DNA from: a virus | Reading direction: 5' to 3' (one strand) | DNA length: 64,000 nucleotides | Virus record (IMG/VR): IMGVR_UViG_3300020469_000023 | Span: 1-64,000 of that record | Shown here: piece by piece, positions 16,081 through 24,900 of the stretch | Layout: each line of letters opens with the position of its first letter | Numbering within the stretch: position 1 is the stretch's first letter | Notes under the pieces: generated by a model | Told to the model about the DNA's origin: nothing | The model's input: the letters and a program-made list of their open reading frames with translations, nothing else | Database searches by the model: none | Translations under genes and position numbers: made by a program

Positions 16081-16916
16081 AAGTCGATATCTAAAAAGAA
16101 CTTATCAAGTAGTTCTGTATTTTTTTTAAAATATTTTGCCGATTTGTTTTTGTGATTATCGAACTCTGTATTTGTATCTTTACCTTTAAGTAAATCATCA
16201 TATGAAACTACTTTGACTTCTGTGTACTGTTTTAACTCTGCAATGTTTGAGTCTAATATTTCGTATTCTTTTAATCCTATCGCATACGTTTTTGTTTGAT
16301 ACTCATGATGTAAATGATTTAAAAAATCTTCGGCATTCCAATTATATCTATCTGTATCTTTTAGTGCAAAATATTTTAATCCTACTGTCGATAGTGGGTC
16401 AAGAAATTCTGAAATAGATTTTACCATTCGTTGAAAATTATTCCATGATTGAATCTTTTCTTGATTGCTTGGTACACTCCAAAATATTTTTTCATATGCT
16501 CGTTGATTTCTATTTAACATCATCATCATAAAATATGGAGTCATATGATAACAAGAGTTTGCAGTTACTTTTTTAAAAAATACTAAATCATCAATATAGT
16601 CTTTTTGTCCAGTTGGATTAATTATATAAGTTATTGGACACTCACAATGATTTTTAAAAAACTCTATAGGTGAAAATCTTTTACCAAGTAAAATCGTGTT
16701 TTCATTCCAATTAGGAAAGTCACTAAACTTTACATGAAGTTTGTAATCATCAATTCGAAAAGAATTGGGACTACCAGCATATTCATTTGTTTTCGAACAT
16801 CTATTGTTATCTTTATTTTGTGTTCCTTCTACTGACCAATTATCATCTAATAATTCAGTAAAGTATGCCCCACCTGCACCAGATGGTGCCAGCATTGTAA
16901 AATTAATTGATTGCAT
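16074..16916 (-). CDS. Uncharacterised protein with sulfotransferase-like loop
   Basis: 280 residues. The N-terminal MLAPSGAGGAYFTELLDD is a Gly-rich turn similar in layout to that of 39311-40099 (YLGGNGGEFLASYL). It may be a degenerate nucleotide-binding loop of the sulfotransferase or kinase type. The rest is aromatic and Lys/Asn-rich without a recognised domain. It overlaps tctA by seven bases and the next gene by fourteen. Confidence 0.5.
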   Translation of the reverse strand: MQSINFTMLAPSGAGGAYFTELLDDNWSVEGTQNKDNNRCSKTNEYAGSPNSFRIDDYKLHVKFSDFPNWNENTILLGKRFSPIEFFKNHCECPITYIINPTGQKDYIDDLVFFKKVTANSCYHMTPYFMMMMLNRNQRAYEKIFWSVPSNQEKIQSWNNFQRMVKSISEFLDPLSTVGLKYFALKDTDRYNWNAEDFLNHLHHEYQTKTYAIGLKEYEILDSNIAELKQYTEVKVVSYDDLLKGKDTNTEFDNHKNKSAKYFKKNTELLDKFFLDIDLC

Positions 16917-17691
16917 TCATTAACTCTTCAACGTTCTCGCCTTTGTTTGGTAGTTTGTCTTTTAAAAAGAAATGTACAAAATGACATTCATCTATTTGAT
17001 TGTTTGCAGTAAATAAACCATTCCATTTCCAATGCATCTTTTGTAAAGGTATGCGATACTTTTTAACAAAGTAGTTAAGTAATGTTTGGTCAGTTGACCA
17101 TTTCCATGCACCCACACCATCAACAAAATCTTTAAACTCAGTTCTCATAAGAAAGTCTTTTGGTGATTGCCCTTGTAAGTATGGTTTAAACTTTGTTGAA
17201 TTCAATACTATCATACCCATATTACAAAACTCAAACCCTAATTCATTTGGTCTAAAGTCTAATTCATTACAATGCAATTGTCCATATTGCATTTGTGAAT
17301 AATTAATTATCTTTCTTTTATACCAGTCATCAATAGGCATATCTCGTTCTATTACAGCACCAAAGGCCGCATCTTCACTTACTTCATCAAAGATATTGGG
17401 TGAATCTGGTCTAATATAAATGTCAGCATCAACAATAGCAATTTGGTCAAAGTCATCAATGTATTCAAATGCATTTTCTTTTTCATAAATTGGTAAGAAT
17501 CCACCATATTTCATATAAGATTCTTCACTTCGACCTGATGTGAATGGGTCAGGTTTAATAAACAGTTTAGGTGAATCAAAAACAAAATGTGTAATGTCAT
17601 GTTTAAGACAATATTGACGAACAGACTCAATACAATGCTCGTATAATTTTGATTGTGGTCCTACTGCGACTTGAAATATCATTCTATCCAT
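16903..17691 (-). CDS. GT-A fold glycosyltransferase
   Basis: 262 residues. QIAIVDADIYIRPD (about 83-96) carries the D-x-D motif on a hydrophobic strand. Later LGFEFCNMGMIVLN and WSTDQTLLNYFVKKY match GT8/GT34-type nucleotide-sugar transferases, and a C-terminal HFVHFFLK supplies the late His. It follows an internal promoter at 17760-17788, so it may be transcribed separately from its upstream neighbour. Confidence 0.75.
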   Translation of the reverse strand: MDRMIFQVAVGPQSKLYEHCIESVRQYCLKHDITHFVFDSPKLFIKPDPFTSGRSEESYMKYGGFLPIYEKENAFEYIDDFDQIAIVDADIYIRPDSPNIFDEVSEDAAFGAVIERDMPIDDWYKRKIINYSQMQYGQLHCNELDFRPNELGFEFCNMGMIVLNSTKFKPYLQGQSPKDFLMRTEFKDFVDGVGAWKWSTDQTLLNYFVKKYRIPLQKMHWKWNGLFTANNQIDECHFVHFFLKDKLPNKGENVEELMNAIN

Positions 17692-17693
17692 AA

Positions 17694-18374
17694 TTAAAAT
17701 CCCCCTTGTCCGTGGTCAATTGTATTCCCAACTTTATGATTAATAATTGGTTTCGTGTAATTATACACGGATTCTTTTACTTTGTCAAGCGAATTATCAC
17801 ACTCTTTTTCTAATTTATATTTTAATAGTAAATCATCTGCAAACCCTTTAAAAACTACAGGTTGAAGCATTGTTAATAATTCTGTTGCTATTTTAGGTGT
17901 TAGTGTATATGCATGAGTAAAAGGAACTAATTTATTTCGATGTCCCCAATATGGGTGTAAAGTAAATCTGTTAGCATAATGTTTCCATTCTGATTCATTA
18001 TCATAATTACCAAATACATTTAATCCACGTTTTTCAAAGTCTAATGGGGCAACACATTCTACATCATGTTCAATAATCGCAATATCTTTATTTTCCATTG
18101 CACATTTAATCCATAATAATGAATGACTATACCAAGTTGCTTTTTCTGATTTATATAGAGGTCGACTTAGTAGTGCTTTATCATATTTGTTCAGCACTTC
18201 ATACTTATCAAATGTTAAATAGTCGTATTCATGTAGTGTATCACTCCATACACAATCAAACATATTAACATAATATCCAAATTTATCCCAACTAGGTAAA
18301 ACTAAATCAGTATAATATTTTGAAACTTTGTCTTTTGGATTCTGAATCATCCAAATGTTATCATCTATATTCAT
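17694..18374 (-). CDS. GT25-like glycosyltransferase
   Basis: 226 residues. DIAIIEHDVECVAPL holds the EHD motif. VPFTHAYTLTPKIATELLTML follows the family's A-Y-x-L/I-T-P-K element seen also in 6820-7548. It overlaps the radical SAM gene by fourteen bases. Substrate unknown. Confidence 0.7.
   Translation of the reverse strand: MNIDDNIWMIQNPKDKVSKYYTDLVLPSWDKFGYYVNMFDCVWSDTLHEYDYLTFDKYEVLNKYDKALLSRPLYKSEKATWYSHSLLWIKCAMENKDIAIIEHDVECVAPLDFEKRGLNVFGNYDNESEWKHYANRFTLHPYWGHRNKLVPFTHAYTLTPKIATELLTMLQPVVFKGFADDLLLKYKLEKECDNSLDKVKESVYNYTKPIINHKVGNTIDHGQGGF
17760..17788 (-). promoter_or_regulatory. Internal early promoter
   Basis: Minus-strand TTGACA (17783-17788), 17 bp, TATAAT (17760-17765), both perfect, inside the last 100 bp of the GT25-like gene and about 70 bp upstream of the next glycosyltransferase. 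Confidence 0.65.
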
Positions 18375-19341
18375 TTAAATCAAACTCCGTACCATGCATT
18401 TTATATAAATCTCTTTCGTGGTTAGTCCAAACTAATACTTCGGGGTCATCTAATAAAAAATCACATGACTTGCAATAATCAGGGTAATTACCAGAAGTAT
18501 GATTACTTCTTAATTCTGTATATGCTGGTCCATTCCATATTTCTTCTATAGTGTTTTCACTTGTATGTCCTAAAACTGCTTCTTCGTCTCTACCTAAAAC
18601 TTGACAACATGGTGCAACAGCACCTTTCTTTCCGTCTAAACCGCCAGCACGTATAACGACATCAGGACTAAAAGGACGACCACAAGTTTTAATCTTACCT
18701 GTTCGTTTATCTTTATTATCATATACACCACTCCAGTTATGCATTCTCCATATCTCACTTTTTACACCGAGTTTTTTAACAAGTTCTTTATATCCTTCAA
18801 GTTCTTCTTCTTGATTATCATTATCAGTAATCAAATGATAAGTTGCGACAACACAATTGCTTCCTGATTCTTCTACGTAATCTTGCATTCGCATTATGTT
18901 TTCACATATCATATCAAAGTTACTGAAATGTGGTGGTGTTTTCTCTTGTATTCTATTATACATCCATTTTCTATATTGCTCTTGATTGTGTCCAATAAAA
19001 GAAAATCGATAGAAATCTAATCCAGCATCAACACATCTTTTCATGAATCTACCGAACATTCGATATCCATTTGAAAAACAAAATGCTTTTGCATTGTATT
19101 TCTTTACTATTTTTATATATTCATCTAAGTTCGCATTCAATGTGGGTTCACCACTACCTTCTAAGTTGACAACATTGAGTCCATGTTTTGCACAATCTCT
19201 GACATTATCTTCAAACTCTATAAGAGTCATTTTTTGTAAAAATCTTTTGTCACGTCCACCAGTTCGCATATCTTGTGGACACATAGAACATGAGTAATTA
19301 CACCCACCATTTACTTCTATTACTGCTCTATCAATCTTCAT
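18361..19341 (-). CDS. Radical SAM / SPASM-domain enzyme
   Basis: 326 residues. The radical SAM cluster motif CNYSCSMC lies at residues 14-21, with the GGE-like NLEGSGEPTLN. The C-terminal third has a Cys-rich SPASM-like set (CGRPF, APCCQVLG, YCKSCDF) for auxiliary Fe-S clusters. Such enzymes modify peptides or sugars by radical chemistry. No obvious small precursor peptide is adjacent, so a sugar or cofactor substrate is as likely as a peptide. It lies between glycosyltransferases. Confidence 0.88.
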   Translation of the reverse strand: MKIDRAVIEVNGGCNYSCSMCPQDMRTGGRDKRFLQKMTLIEFEDNVRDCAKHGLNVVNLEGSGEPTLNANLDEYIKIVKKYNAKAFCFSNGYRMFGRFMKRCVDAGLDFYRFSFIGHNQEQYRKWMYNRIQEKTPPHFSNFDMICENIMRMQDYVEESGSNCVVATYHLITDNDNQEEELEGYKELVKKLGVKSEIWRMHNWSGVYDNKDKRTGKIKTCGRPFSPDVVIRAGGLDGKKGAVAPCCQVLGRDEEAVLGHTSENTIEEIWNGPAYTELRSNHTSGNYPDYCKSCDFLLDDPEVLVWTNHERDLYKMHGTEFDLNEYR

Positions 19342-20128
19342 AATACTTTACTAATGTCTTATGATATTTTTTTGCTCTATCTTGCACACCAGTTATTCTT
19401 GTTGGTAAGTCTGAGTTAAACCACTCTAAAAACTTTGGTCTGCTTGATAAGAGTTTTACTTGTGGTGTATTTGAAAATGTGACTTTTTCTGGCGATTGTA
19501 TTGCGATTGCTTTTGCAAAATTTCTTGCAATACCATGCCACATGCCTTCGTAACTTATAATATAGTCAGCATCTTTTATTAATCTAAATGCTTCTGCTAC
19601 TGGTGTTCGATAGGTAAGTTCTGTCACGTGACTTAATTTATCTAGTTCTGTTACAACATGATTCCAGTCTGCTTTAGTTAATTGTCTTTTCCAGACTTTT
19701 GGTGGTTCACTATTATGTCTTGGTGTCCAGATAACTGCAAAGTCTTTGTTAAAAGTTGGTTCTGGTAATTCTTTATATACCCAATCACGATATGGTCCGA
19801 TATCTACGTTAGGTCTATTGTCAGGAAATATCCATCGTGTTTTTGATTGATAGTCTTGTGTATATGGTATATCGTACTTGAATAAACTTGTATTGAAAAC
19901 ATGAGAAACTTTTACTCTGTCATTTTGATAATACTGTTTATGTAACCAAGACATTCTTTCAACAATAGTTTCTGGGTCACATTCATGCTCTTTGTAATCT
20001 TCGTCATGATTCCAGTGCATTTCTAATTCGACTAAGACATCGTGTGTACGAGAATAATTATGTGCAACATTTAATGCCATACAAACATCACCAACACCCC
20101 AGGTGCCTCTCCATTTAAATTGTTTCAA
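19331..20128 (-). CDS. GT9/GT-B-like glycosyltransferase
   Basis: 265 residues. RGTWGVGDVCMALNVAHNY at the start is a GT-B acceptor loop. FAVIWTPRHNSEPPKVWKRQL opens the second domain, and YIISYEGMWHGIARNFAKAIAI stands where heptosyltransferases have the D/E-G-x-x-H nucleotide-sugar site. It overlaps the carbamoyltransferase by four bases; the two may act on the same glycan. Confidence 0.65.
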   Translation of the reverse strand: MKQFKWRGTWGVGDVCMALNVAHNYSRTHDVLVELEMHWNHDEDYKEHECDPETIVERMSWLHKQYYQNDRVKVSHVFNTSLFKYDIPYTQDYQSKTRWIFPDNRPNVDIGPYRDWVYKELPEPTFNKDFAVIWTPRHNSEPPKVWKRQLTKADWNHVVTELDKLSHVTELTYRTPVAEAFRLIKDADYIISYEGMWHGIARNFAKAIAIQSPEKVTFSNTPQVKLLSSRPKFLEWFNSDLPTRITGVQDRAKKYHKTLVKYYED

Positions 20129-21690
20129 AATATTCTCACGTTGTATTCACTTTGCCAGTCTTTAACATCTTGTTCATCATTTAACATAGGTTGACCTTTA
20201 ATATTTAACGAAGTATTAAGTAGCATTGGCACACCTGTTCGTTCATAGTACTCTTCTAGTATTTGTCTGAGTACACTTTGGCAATCTTTCTTTACCACTT
20301 GACATCTAGAAGTACCATCAATATGAATAACAGAATTGTAATCATGTTTTGCTTTACAAGTGTATTGCATGTACTCGTTCTTATATCCATCAAAGTAATC
20401 ATCTGCATATTCTTCTAGTATTGCTGGTGCAAATGGTCTAAATCTTTCTCGTTTCTTTATATCGTTTACTGTATCTTTGACATCATATCTTACATCTGCA
20501 ATGAGACTTCGATTACCCAATGCTCTTGGTCCAAACTCTGCTTTACCATTTGCAATACCACAGACTCGTTTTGATAATAAGTAATCAACTACTTCTTTTG
20601 GATTAATTTTATTTTTTATATTATATCCAAGATATGGTGACCATTTTAATCTAGTCCCACCTGTTTCTTCTGCCCATGTTTTTGCGGCACACCCTAAAGA
20701 ACTACCTGAATCATTAGGTGAAATTGCAATATGCATATCATCAAACATATCTCTTATCTTTGAATTCGCAACAATATTCTGTGCGACACCACCAGAATAA
20801 ATTAATTTACTTCCGTGCTTTCTTGCAGTTTGCATAATTTCTAATATTTTGTTTTCTGCAAATTCTTGAACTGATGCCGCAATGACTTTTGCATCATGTG
20901 TTTGTTTTACTTTCCAAAGTTTTTTTATAAATCTTTTTTCTAAATCAGCAATCATTGTTGGATATCTATGATATAGAAATCCCATACTTGATTTTTTTCG
21001 TTCTGGGTTACTTGTGTCTAAAGTATATTTTAATCTTAAAAATTCTTCTCTGGTATATTGACTATACGATTCATAATAATCTGTAAAAAATTTCACTAGA
21101 TTTTTATCAGGTTCTGCATATGCAGATAAACCCATAACAATGTATTCGTGTTCTAGTGGTTTGTAACCTAATATTTTAGTTGTATAACTATAAATTTTGC
21201 CAATAGATTGTGGGTCATGAACATCATCTATGACATTAAAATTAGAGTCATAGATTACAGATGTTTGTTCTTCTCCAGCACCATCAATTGATACCATAAC
21301 TATATCATCATTTGTTTTCCATGGGCAAGTATATAAACCTTGTGCAACGTGTGACTCATGATGCATATGACACTTATCAAATGTTCCTTCATCTTCTTCT
21401 GGAAAATATCCAATTATTCCACCACGAGTTAAACTTTCACTCATTTTATTTAAATCATCAGGAAATATCTCTTTACGAAGATTGTGCATCTTGCTTCTTA
21501 TTGATGTATCTTCATAAAATGTAACAACATCATCATCTTTAATGAGTTCCATTAATTCAAATGCTATTCTAGGGTCGTATTTTATTTTTGAATATCTTTC
21601 TGAATGTGATGCAAACGATACTGAACCATCTTCTTCAATGATTGATAGTCCAGCATCATGAAACTGGTTTGAATAACCTACGTATCTCAT
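20125..21690 (-). CDS. Carbamoyltransferase (NodU/TobZ/CmcH family)
   Basis: 521 residues. The N-terminal actin/YrdC-like kinase-type domain begins VGYSNQFHDAGLSIIEEDG and has the metal-binding MHHESHVAQGLY. IYSGGVAQNIVANSKI is the ATP-binding turn. The C-terminal domain has GKAEFGPRALGNRSLIADVR and FRPFAPAIL, then the LNTSLNIKGQPM element. The reaction transfers a carbamoyl group from carbamoyl phosphate with ATP to a hydroxyl of a sugar or small molecule. The length is near the family norm (about 540-570). Carbamoyltransferases are recurrent in marine T4-like phages. Confidence 0.92.
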   Translation of the reverse strand: MRYVGYSNQFHDAGLSIIEEDGSVSFASHSERYSKIKYDPRIAFELMELIKDDDVVTFYEDTSIRSKMHNLRKEIFPDDLNKMSESLTRGGIIGYFPEEDEGTFDKCHMHHESHVAQGLYTCPWKTNDDIVMVSIDGAGEEQTSVIYDSNFNVIDDVHDPQSIGKIYSYTTKILGYKPLEHEYIVMGLSAYAEPDKNLVKFFTDYYESYSQYTREEFLRLKYTLDTSNPERKKSSMGFLYHRYPTMIADLEKRFIKKLWKVKQTHDAKVIAASVQEFAENKILEIMQTARKHGSKLIYSGGVAQNIVANSKIRDMFDDMHIAISPNDSGSSLGCAAKTWAEETGGTRLKWSPYLGYNIKNKINPKEVVDYLLSKRVCGIANGKAEFGPRALGNRSLIADVRYDVKDTVNDIKKRERFRPFAPAILEEYADDYFDGYKNEYMQYTCKAKHDYNSVIHIDGTSRCQVVKKDCQSVLRQILEEYYERTGVPMLLNTSLNIKGQPMLNDEQDVKDWQSEYNVRIF

Positions 21691-22013
21691 TTTCCTACTG
21701 TCATTTTTCCACCACGACTACCAGTTCCAGCGTAGAGACCAAACCAAGCGGCACCAGCACCGACAACAACAGATATTAAACCTGCTTGAGCAGTATTGGG
21801 TTCGGGTAAAGTCATAAACCAAACAGTTGATTTATACAATAGAACGATATAAGTAGTGATAAAAAGACGAGGAAAGATTCTCCATGCATCAACCGCATCT
21901 GCTAAATCTATCAACCATTGATATTTATTAACTTTTGGTGATTTTAAAGTTGGGTCGATTTCTAATTCAACTGCAACTTTCTTTTGCACTATATTTAAAG
22001 TATCTTCTGCCAT
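21687..22013 (-). CDS. Two-helix membrane protein, holin candidate
   Basis: 108 residues. A soluble N-terminus is followed by WRIFPRLFITTYIVLLYKST and a second Gly/Ala-rich helix (GLISVVVGAGAAWFGLYAG). This arrangement is common in marine T4-like phages, where the protein is sometimes called holin. A GGAG ribosome-binding site precedes the ATG. The neighbours (M15 endolysin at 22851) support a lysis role, but 34098-34595 is a stronger holin candidate. Confidence 0.65.
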   Translation of the reverse strand: MAEDTLNIVQKKVAVELEIDPTLKSPKVNKYQWLIDLADAVDAWRIFPRLFITTYIVLLYKSTVWFMTLPEPNTAQAGLISVVVGAGAAWFGLYAGTGSRGGKMTVGK

Positions 22014-22037
22014 AATTACTCCTTATAAAAGAACTAT

Positions 22038-22634
22038 TTATGCAGATGCTAAATCTTCGTAGATAGATTTCCAGGTGGGATATTTTTTGAATTGTTCGTT
22101 ATCCATATTGAACCCATGTTCAAACAGTACTGAGTCTAAACCATATTTCAGACCACATTCAGCATTGTCAACTTTGTCTTCAATCCATAGATAACCACTA
22201 TCTTGATATTCTGTTAGAATTCTATCTTTGTCTTCACCAGTATCTAAACAAATAATCTTTTCAAAACAAGTATCGCCAAAAATCTTTTCTAAGTTTTGTT
22301 TACGTAATTGTTGAGCAGAATAATCTTTTGATAAAGAAGTGATACAATGAAATACATACCCAAGTTCTTTGTGAATTTTTGGTACCCAATGTGCGGCATC
22401 ACGTAATGCTGGTAAGAAACCTATTGCGGCAGACTGATTAAATGTTCTAATGTGTTGTTTTGCTTCTTGTTTACTAATGTAAAAGTTATCTGCAACATTG
22501 TAAGAACCCCAACCTTCTTGTCGTTTTTCTTCACCTTGTTGTTGCATGTAGATACTAAAAGCATATCCCCAATTTAAGAGAACACCATCACAATCAGTAA
22601 GAATAACTTTGTTGTAAGGGTCTTTGTTCAGCAT
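22038..22634 (-). CDS. HAD-superfamily phosphatase
   Basis: 198 residues. The nucleophile motif ILTDCDGVLLNWG is at residues 11-23, with motif II in HCITSLS and motif III/IV near LWIEDKVDNAECG. It resembles phage 5'(3')-deoxyribonucleotidase-like HAD proteins and may act in nucleotide metabolism. Its ATG is seven bases below the -10 box of the promoter at 22641-22669, so the mRNA could be leaderless. Confidence 0.85.
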   Translation of the reverse strand: MLNKDPYNKVILTDCDGVLLNWGYAFSIYMQQQGEEKRQEGWGSYNVADNFYISKQEAKQHIRTFNQSAAIGFLPALRDAAHWVPKIHKELGYVFHCITSLSKDYSAQQLRKQNLEKIFGDTCFEKIICLDTGEDKDRILTEYQDSGYLWIEDKVDNAECGLKYGLDSVLFEHGFNMDNEQFKKYPTWKSIYEDLASA

Positions 22635-22640
22635 GTAAGT

Positions 22641-22669
22641 ATTATAACAAATACTACATGGAATGTCAA
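22641..22669 (-). promoter_or_regulatory. Early sigma70-like promoter
   Basis: Minus-strand TTGACA (22664-22669), 17 bp, TATAAT (22641-22646), both perfect. The -35 box overlaps the TGA stop of the upstream membrane-protein gene. A normal start point would be at or next to the A of the HAD gene's ATG (22634). Confidence 0.75.
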
Positions 22670-22848
22670 GTAACTAAAGAAATTAAATAGAAGTTCAGAC
22701 CCATGAAAAGTATTGTTCCTACTTGTAAAATTGATGCATAGATTACAAACTTAAGTGCATTGTCCGCCCACCAATCTCGGTCATTCTTTTGCCATCTTGC
22801 TTGTTCTTCTGGAGTGGCGTCTCTGTATGTATATTGTTTTTTACTCAT
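22666..22848 (-). CDS. Small membrane protein
   Basis: 60 residues. The charged N-terminal half contains three Trp, including NDRDWWADN. A C-terminal hydrophobic segment (about 33-57) forms one membrane helix. It lies between the M15 endolysin and the HAD gene. An accessory lysis role is possible but not shown. Confidence 0.6.
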   Translation of the reverse strand: MSKKQYTYRDATPEEQARWQKNDRDWWADNALKFVIYASILQVGTILFMGLNFYLISLVT

Positions 22849-22850
22849 AA

Positions 22851-23339
22851 TTAATTGTTGATAATAAATTCTTTTGCTACCTGATAAATTGTTTTCTTGC
22901 CATCTTTTAATGCAATCAAATTTCTTTTTCTATTTTGCGATAAGTCTGCTTTACATGAGGCATGTACCCACCCACTATTTGGTCCATCTGCTGGATTAAA
23001 GAATTCTAAAATGACTTGGTCATACTCACAATTATCTGTAATCCAATCTGCGACTTCTAAGTTAGACACACCATCTATTTCTAAATCAAGTGCTTCACCT
23101 TTACTGTGTTGTGATTTTGTTGAACCACCAATTGCTTCGTTTAGTGCTAATGACCTATAACCACTATTGATTCTTACTGGTTTGCCAAAGTGGTCTCTCA
23201 GTGGTTGTGCAATTTCATCAACTACGACTTGCAAATTATCATAATGTTCGCTATTAATAGGCATATTATTAATACCTAACTTTTTTGCTGTAGCACTTCT
23301 TATTAGTTCTTCAAGACTAAAGTTTTTGCTAAGTTTCAC
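22851..23339 (-). CDS. M15-family peptidase, endolysin candidate
   Basis: 162 residues. The zinc site of the Peptidase_M15_3/D-Ala-D-Ala carboxypeptidase-like fold is visible: RINSGYRS, SQHSKGEALDLE (His and Asp ligands) and SGWVHAS (third His). It has no signal peptide, so it would need a holin to reach peptidoglycan. Expected to cut peptide stems of the cell wall. It is grouped with several small membrane proteins. Confidence 0.88.
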   Translation of the reverse strand: MKLSKNFSLEELIRSATAKKLGINNMPINSEHYDNLQVVVDEIAQPLRDHFGKPVRINSGYRSLALNEAIGGSTKSQHSKGEALDLEIDGVSNLEVADWITDNCEYDQVILEFFNPADGPNSGWVHASCKADLSQNRKRNLIALKDGKKTIYQVAKEFIINN

Positions 23340-23736
23340 AAACTCTCCTTCTTAAATCACTTGTAGAAAATCTGTGGTCACGATTATTAAAATACAATTC
23401 TATATCTCGTTTTCTACAGATATCTCTACCAGTAAATGGTTTATCTCTATACTCTTCGCCGAGTATTCTTACGTCTATTGTATATAGACTTAACAAGTCT
23501 TCTAAATCTTTCTCTGTTGCATATGGGATAATTTCATCAACGTATTTAATACCTTTTAACTGAGTATATCTTTCAACGATGGTTTGTATCGGTGCATTCT
23601 TTTCTGCTCTGTCAACGCTTGGGTCCATCTGGAGTGCAACGATTAAATAGTCACATTGCTCTTTTGCATCACGAAGCATTTGTACATGACCAGCATGAAG
23701 TAAATCAAACGTACTGCAAGTAAAACCTATTCTCAT
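23329..23736 (-). CDS. Cytidylyltransferase-like nucleotidyltransferase (TagD/GCT type)
   Basis: 135 residues from the ATG at 23736, which overlaps the previous stop (ATGA). GFTCSTFDLLHAGHVQML has the HxGH motif. The C-terminal RFSTSDLRRR matches the R-x-x-x-I/L-S-T-S-x-I/L element that contacts CTP. The product would be an activated CDP-alcohol or CDP-sugar precursor for glycan decoration. It sits apart from the main glycosyltransferase island. Confidence 0.88.
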   Translation of the reverse strand: MRIGFTCSTFDLLHAGHVQMLRDAKEQCDYLIVALQMDPSVDRAEKNAPIQTIVERYTQLKGIKYVDEIIPYATEKDLEDLLSLYTIDVRILGEEYRDKPFTGRDICRKRDIELYFNNRDHRFSTSDLRRRVCET

Positions 23737-23963
23737 TGTAATCTTTTCCATGTTGAATGTAAAACATAAAACCAAACACCATTGATTGCTGGTTCGACAA
23801 GTGCAACTACACCTGCTTCCCATAAACTTGCACCTGTCATTACAGATACCACTGTCATTGCAATAATGACATGACCAGCAGTATAAATTAGTGCTAACGT
23901 TAAACTAGACTTCTTAAGAAGACTATTAAATGCACCTTGAATACCAGTTGTAAATTCTGTCAT
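23733..23963 (-). CDS. DUF2061-like small membrane protein
   Basis: 76 residues with two hydrophobic helices. SSLTLALIYTAGHVIIAMTV and EAGVVALVEPAINGVWFYVLH match the DUF2061 pattern of paired helices ending in a Tyr/Leu-His element. Function unknown. It overlaps both neighbours by four bases. Confidence 0.75.
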   Translation of the reverse strand: MTEFTTGIQGAFNSLLKKSSLTLALIYTAGHVIIAMTVVSVMTGASLWEAGVVALVEPAINGVWFYVLHSTWKRLQ

Positions 23964-24247
23964 TTCATATTACCATCTTTTGCTTCTTTAAATACATAGT
24001 TTGTTATCATAATAGGAACAAGAACTGCAATATGTATTATGATTGAAGTGACAATATTATAATTTTGCCAGTCTAACCAGACAATTGCAATTATTCCAAA
24101 ATAACAAGACCACATTACAAACAATGCTAATGTAAAATAACTTTGAATACTTGGGTCTTTAATATAACTTAGTGGATTGTATCGATTGTCCATGACACTT
24201 CGCCAACAAGTCAATACCCATTCAATCAATTTCATTACTATCTTCAT
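23960..24247 (-). CDS. Membrane protein, unknown
   Basis: 95 residues with two or three hydrophobic segments (about residues 37-56 and 62-84), rich in Trp and Ile. It is probably co-translated with PhoH upstream (ATGA overlap) and the DUF2061 protein downstream. No family recognised. Confidence 0.65.
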   Translation of the reverse strand: MKIVMKLIEWVLTCWRSVMDNRYNPLSYIKDPSIQSYFTLALFVMWSCYFGIIAIVWLDWQNYNIVTSIIIHIAVLVPIMITNYVFKEAKDGNMK

Positions 24248-24900
24248 TTTTTCTCCAACATTTCTTTTGTCATAATATAGTCACGTACAAAATCAGAACG
24301 AACTATATCTTTCCAATCAAACTCTATAACCGAAAAACTGTTTAGATGTTCAATTATATTAATAAACTCAATAATGCCTGCTTTATCTTTTGCTTGTTTA
24401 AAATCACTTTGATAGTAATCACCACAAAATATAATTCGACAATTATGACCAACTCGTGTGATTATACTATCTAATTCATGAAATGTCAAGTTCTGACATT
24501 CATCTATTATAAGAATAGAATCATTAAACGTGGTACCACGAATATAAGATGTTGATAGAAACTCTATCTGGTGCTTAGTCTTAAGTGTTTCATAAGAGTT
24601 TTTATCTTTAAATAATTCTGTACACATTTGTTGATAAGGTGTTTCGAATGCAGATAACTTTTCTTCTACTGTTCCTGGTAAAAACCCTAAGTCTCTTGTT
24701 GGTACAACACTTCTTATGATAACAAGTTTCTTATGATTTGACTTACCAAAGACTTCATTTAGTCCAAGATATAAAGACATAAATGTTTTACCTGTACCAG
24801 CACTACCATTTAAGACTAAATTATCTCCAACATTCCATGCAGAAAATGTTTCTTCTTGATGTTTAGTTATGGGTTTTATATCAATCGATTTTAATTTCAT
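24244..24900 (-). CDS. phoH: PhoH-like ATPase
   Basis: 218 residues. Walker A is GSAGTGKT (32-39), VIIRSVVPTRDLGFLPG follows, and Walker B is ILIIDECQN. A sensor-like IIFCGDYYQSD follows; all are in the order of PhoH. PhoH is a common marine phage gene; it has been linked to phosphate stress and RNA metabolism, but its role in phage is not settled. A perfect sigma70 promoter lies within its coding sequence. Confidence 0.92.
   Translation of the reverse strand: MKLKSIDIKPITKHQEETFSAWNVGDNLVLNGSAGTGKTFMSLYLGLNEVFGKSNHKKLVIIRSVVPTRDLGFLPGTVEEKLSAFETPYQQMCTELFKDKNSYETLKTKHQIEFLSTSYIRGTTFNDSILIIDECQNLTFHELDSIITRVGHNCRIIFCGDYYQSDFKQAKDKAGIIEFINIIEHLNSFSVIEFDWKDIVRSDFVRDYIMTKEMLEKK
24461..24489 (-). 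promoter_or_regulatory. Internal early promoter inside phoH
   Basis: Minus-strand TTGACA (24484-24489), 17 bp, TATAAT (24461-24466), both perfect. It would transcribe the membrane-protein, cytidylyltransferase and M15 peptidase genes downstream. Confidence 0.6.
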
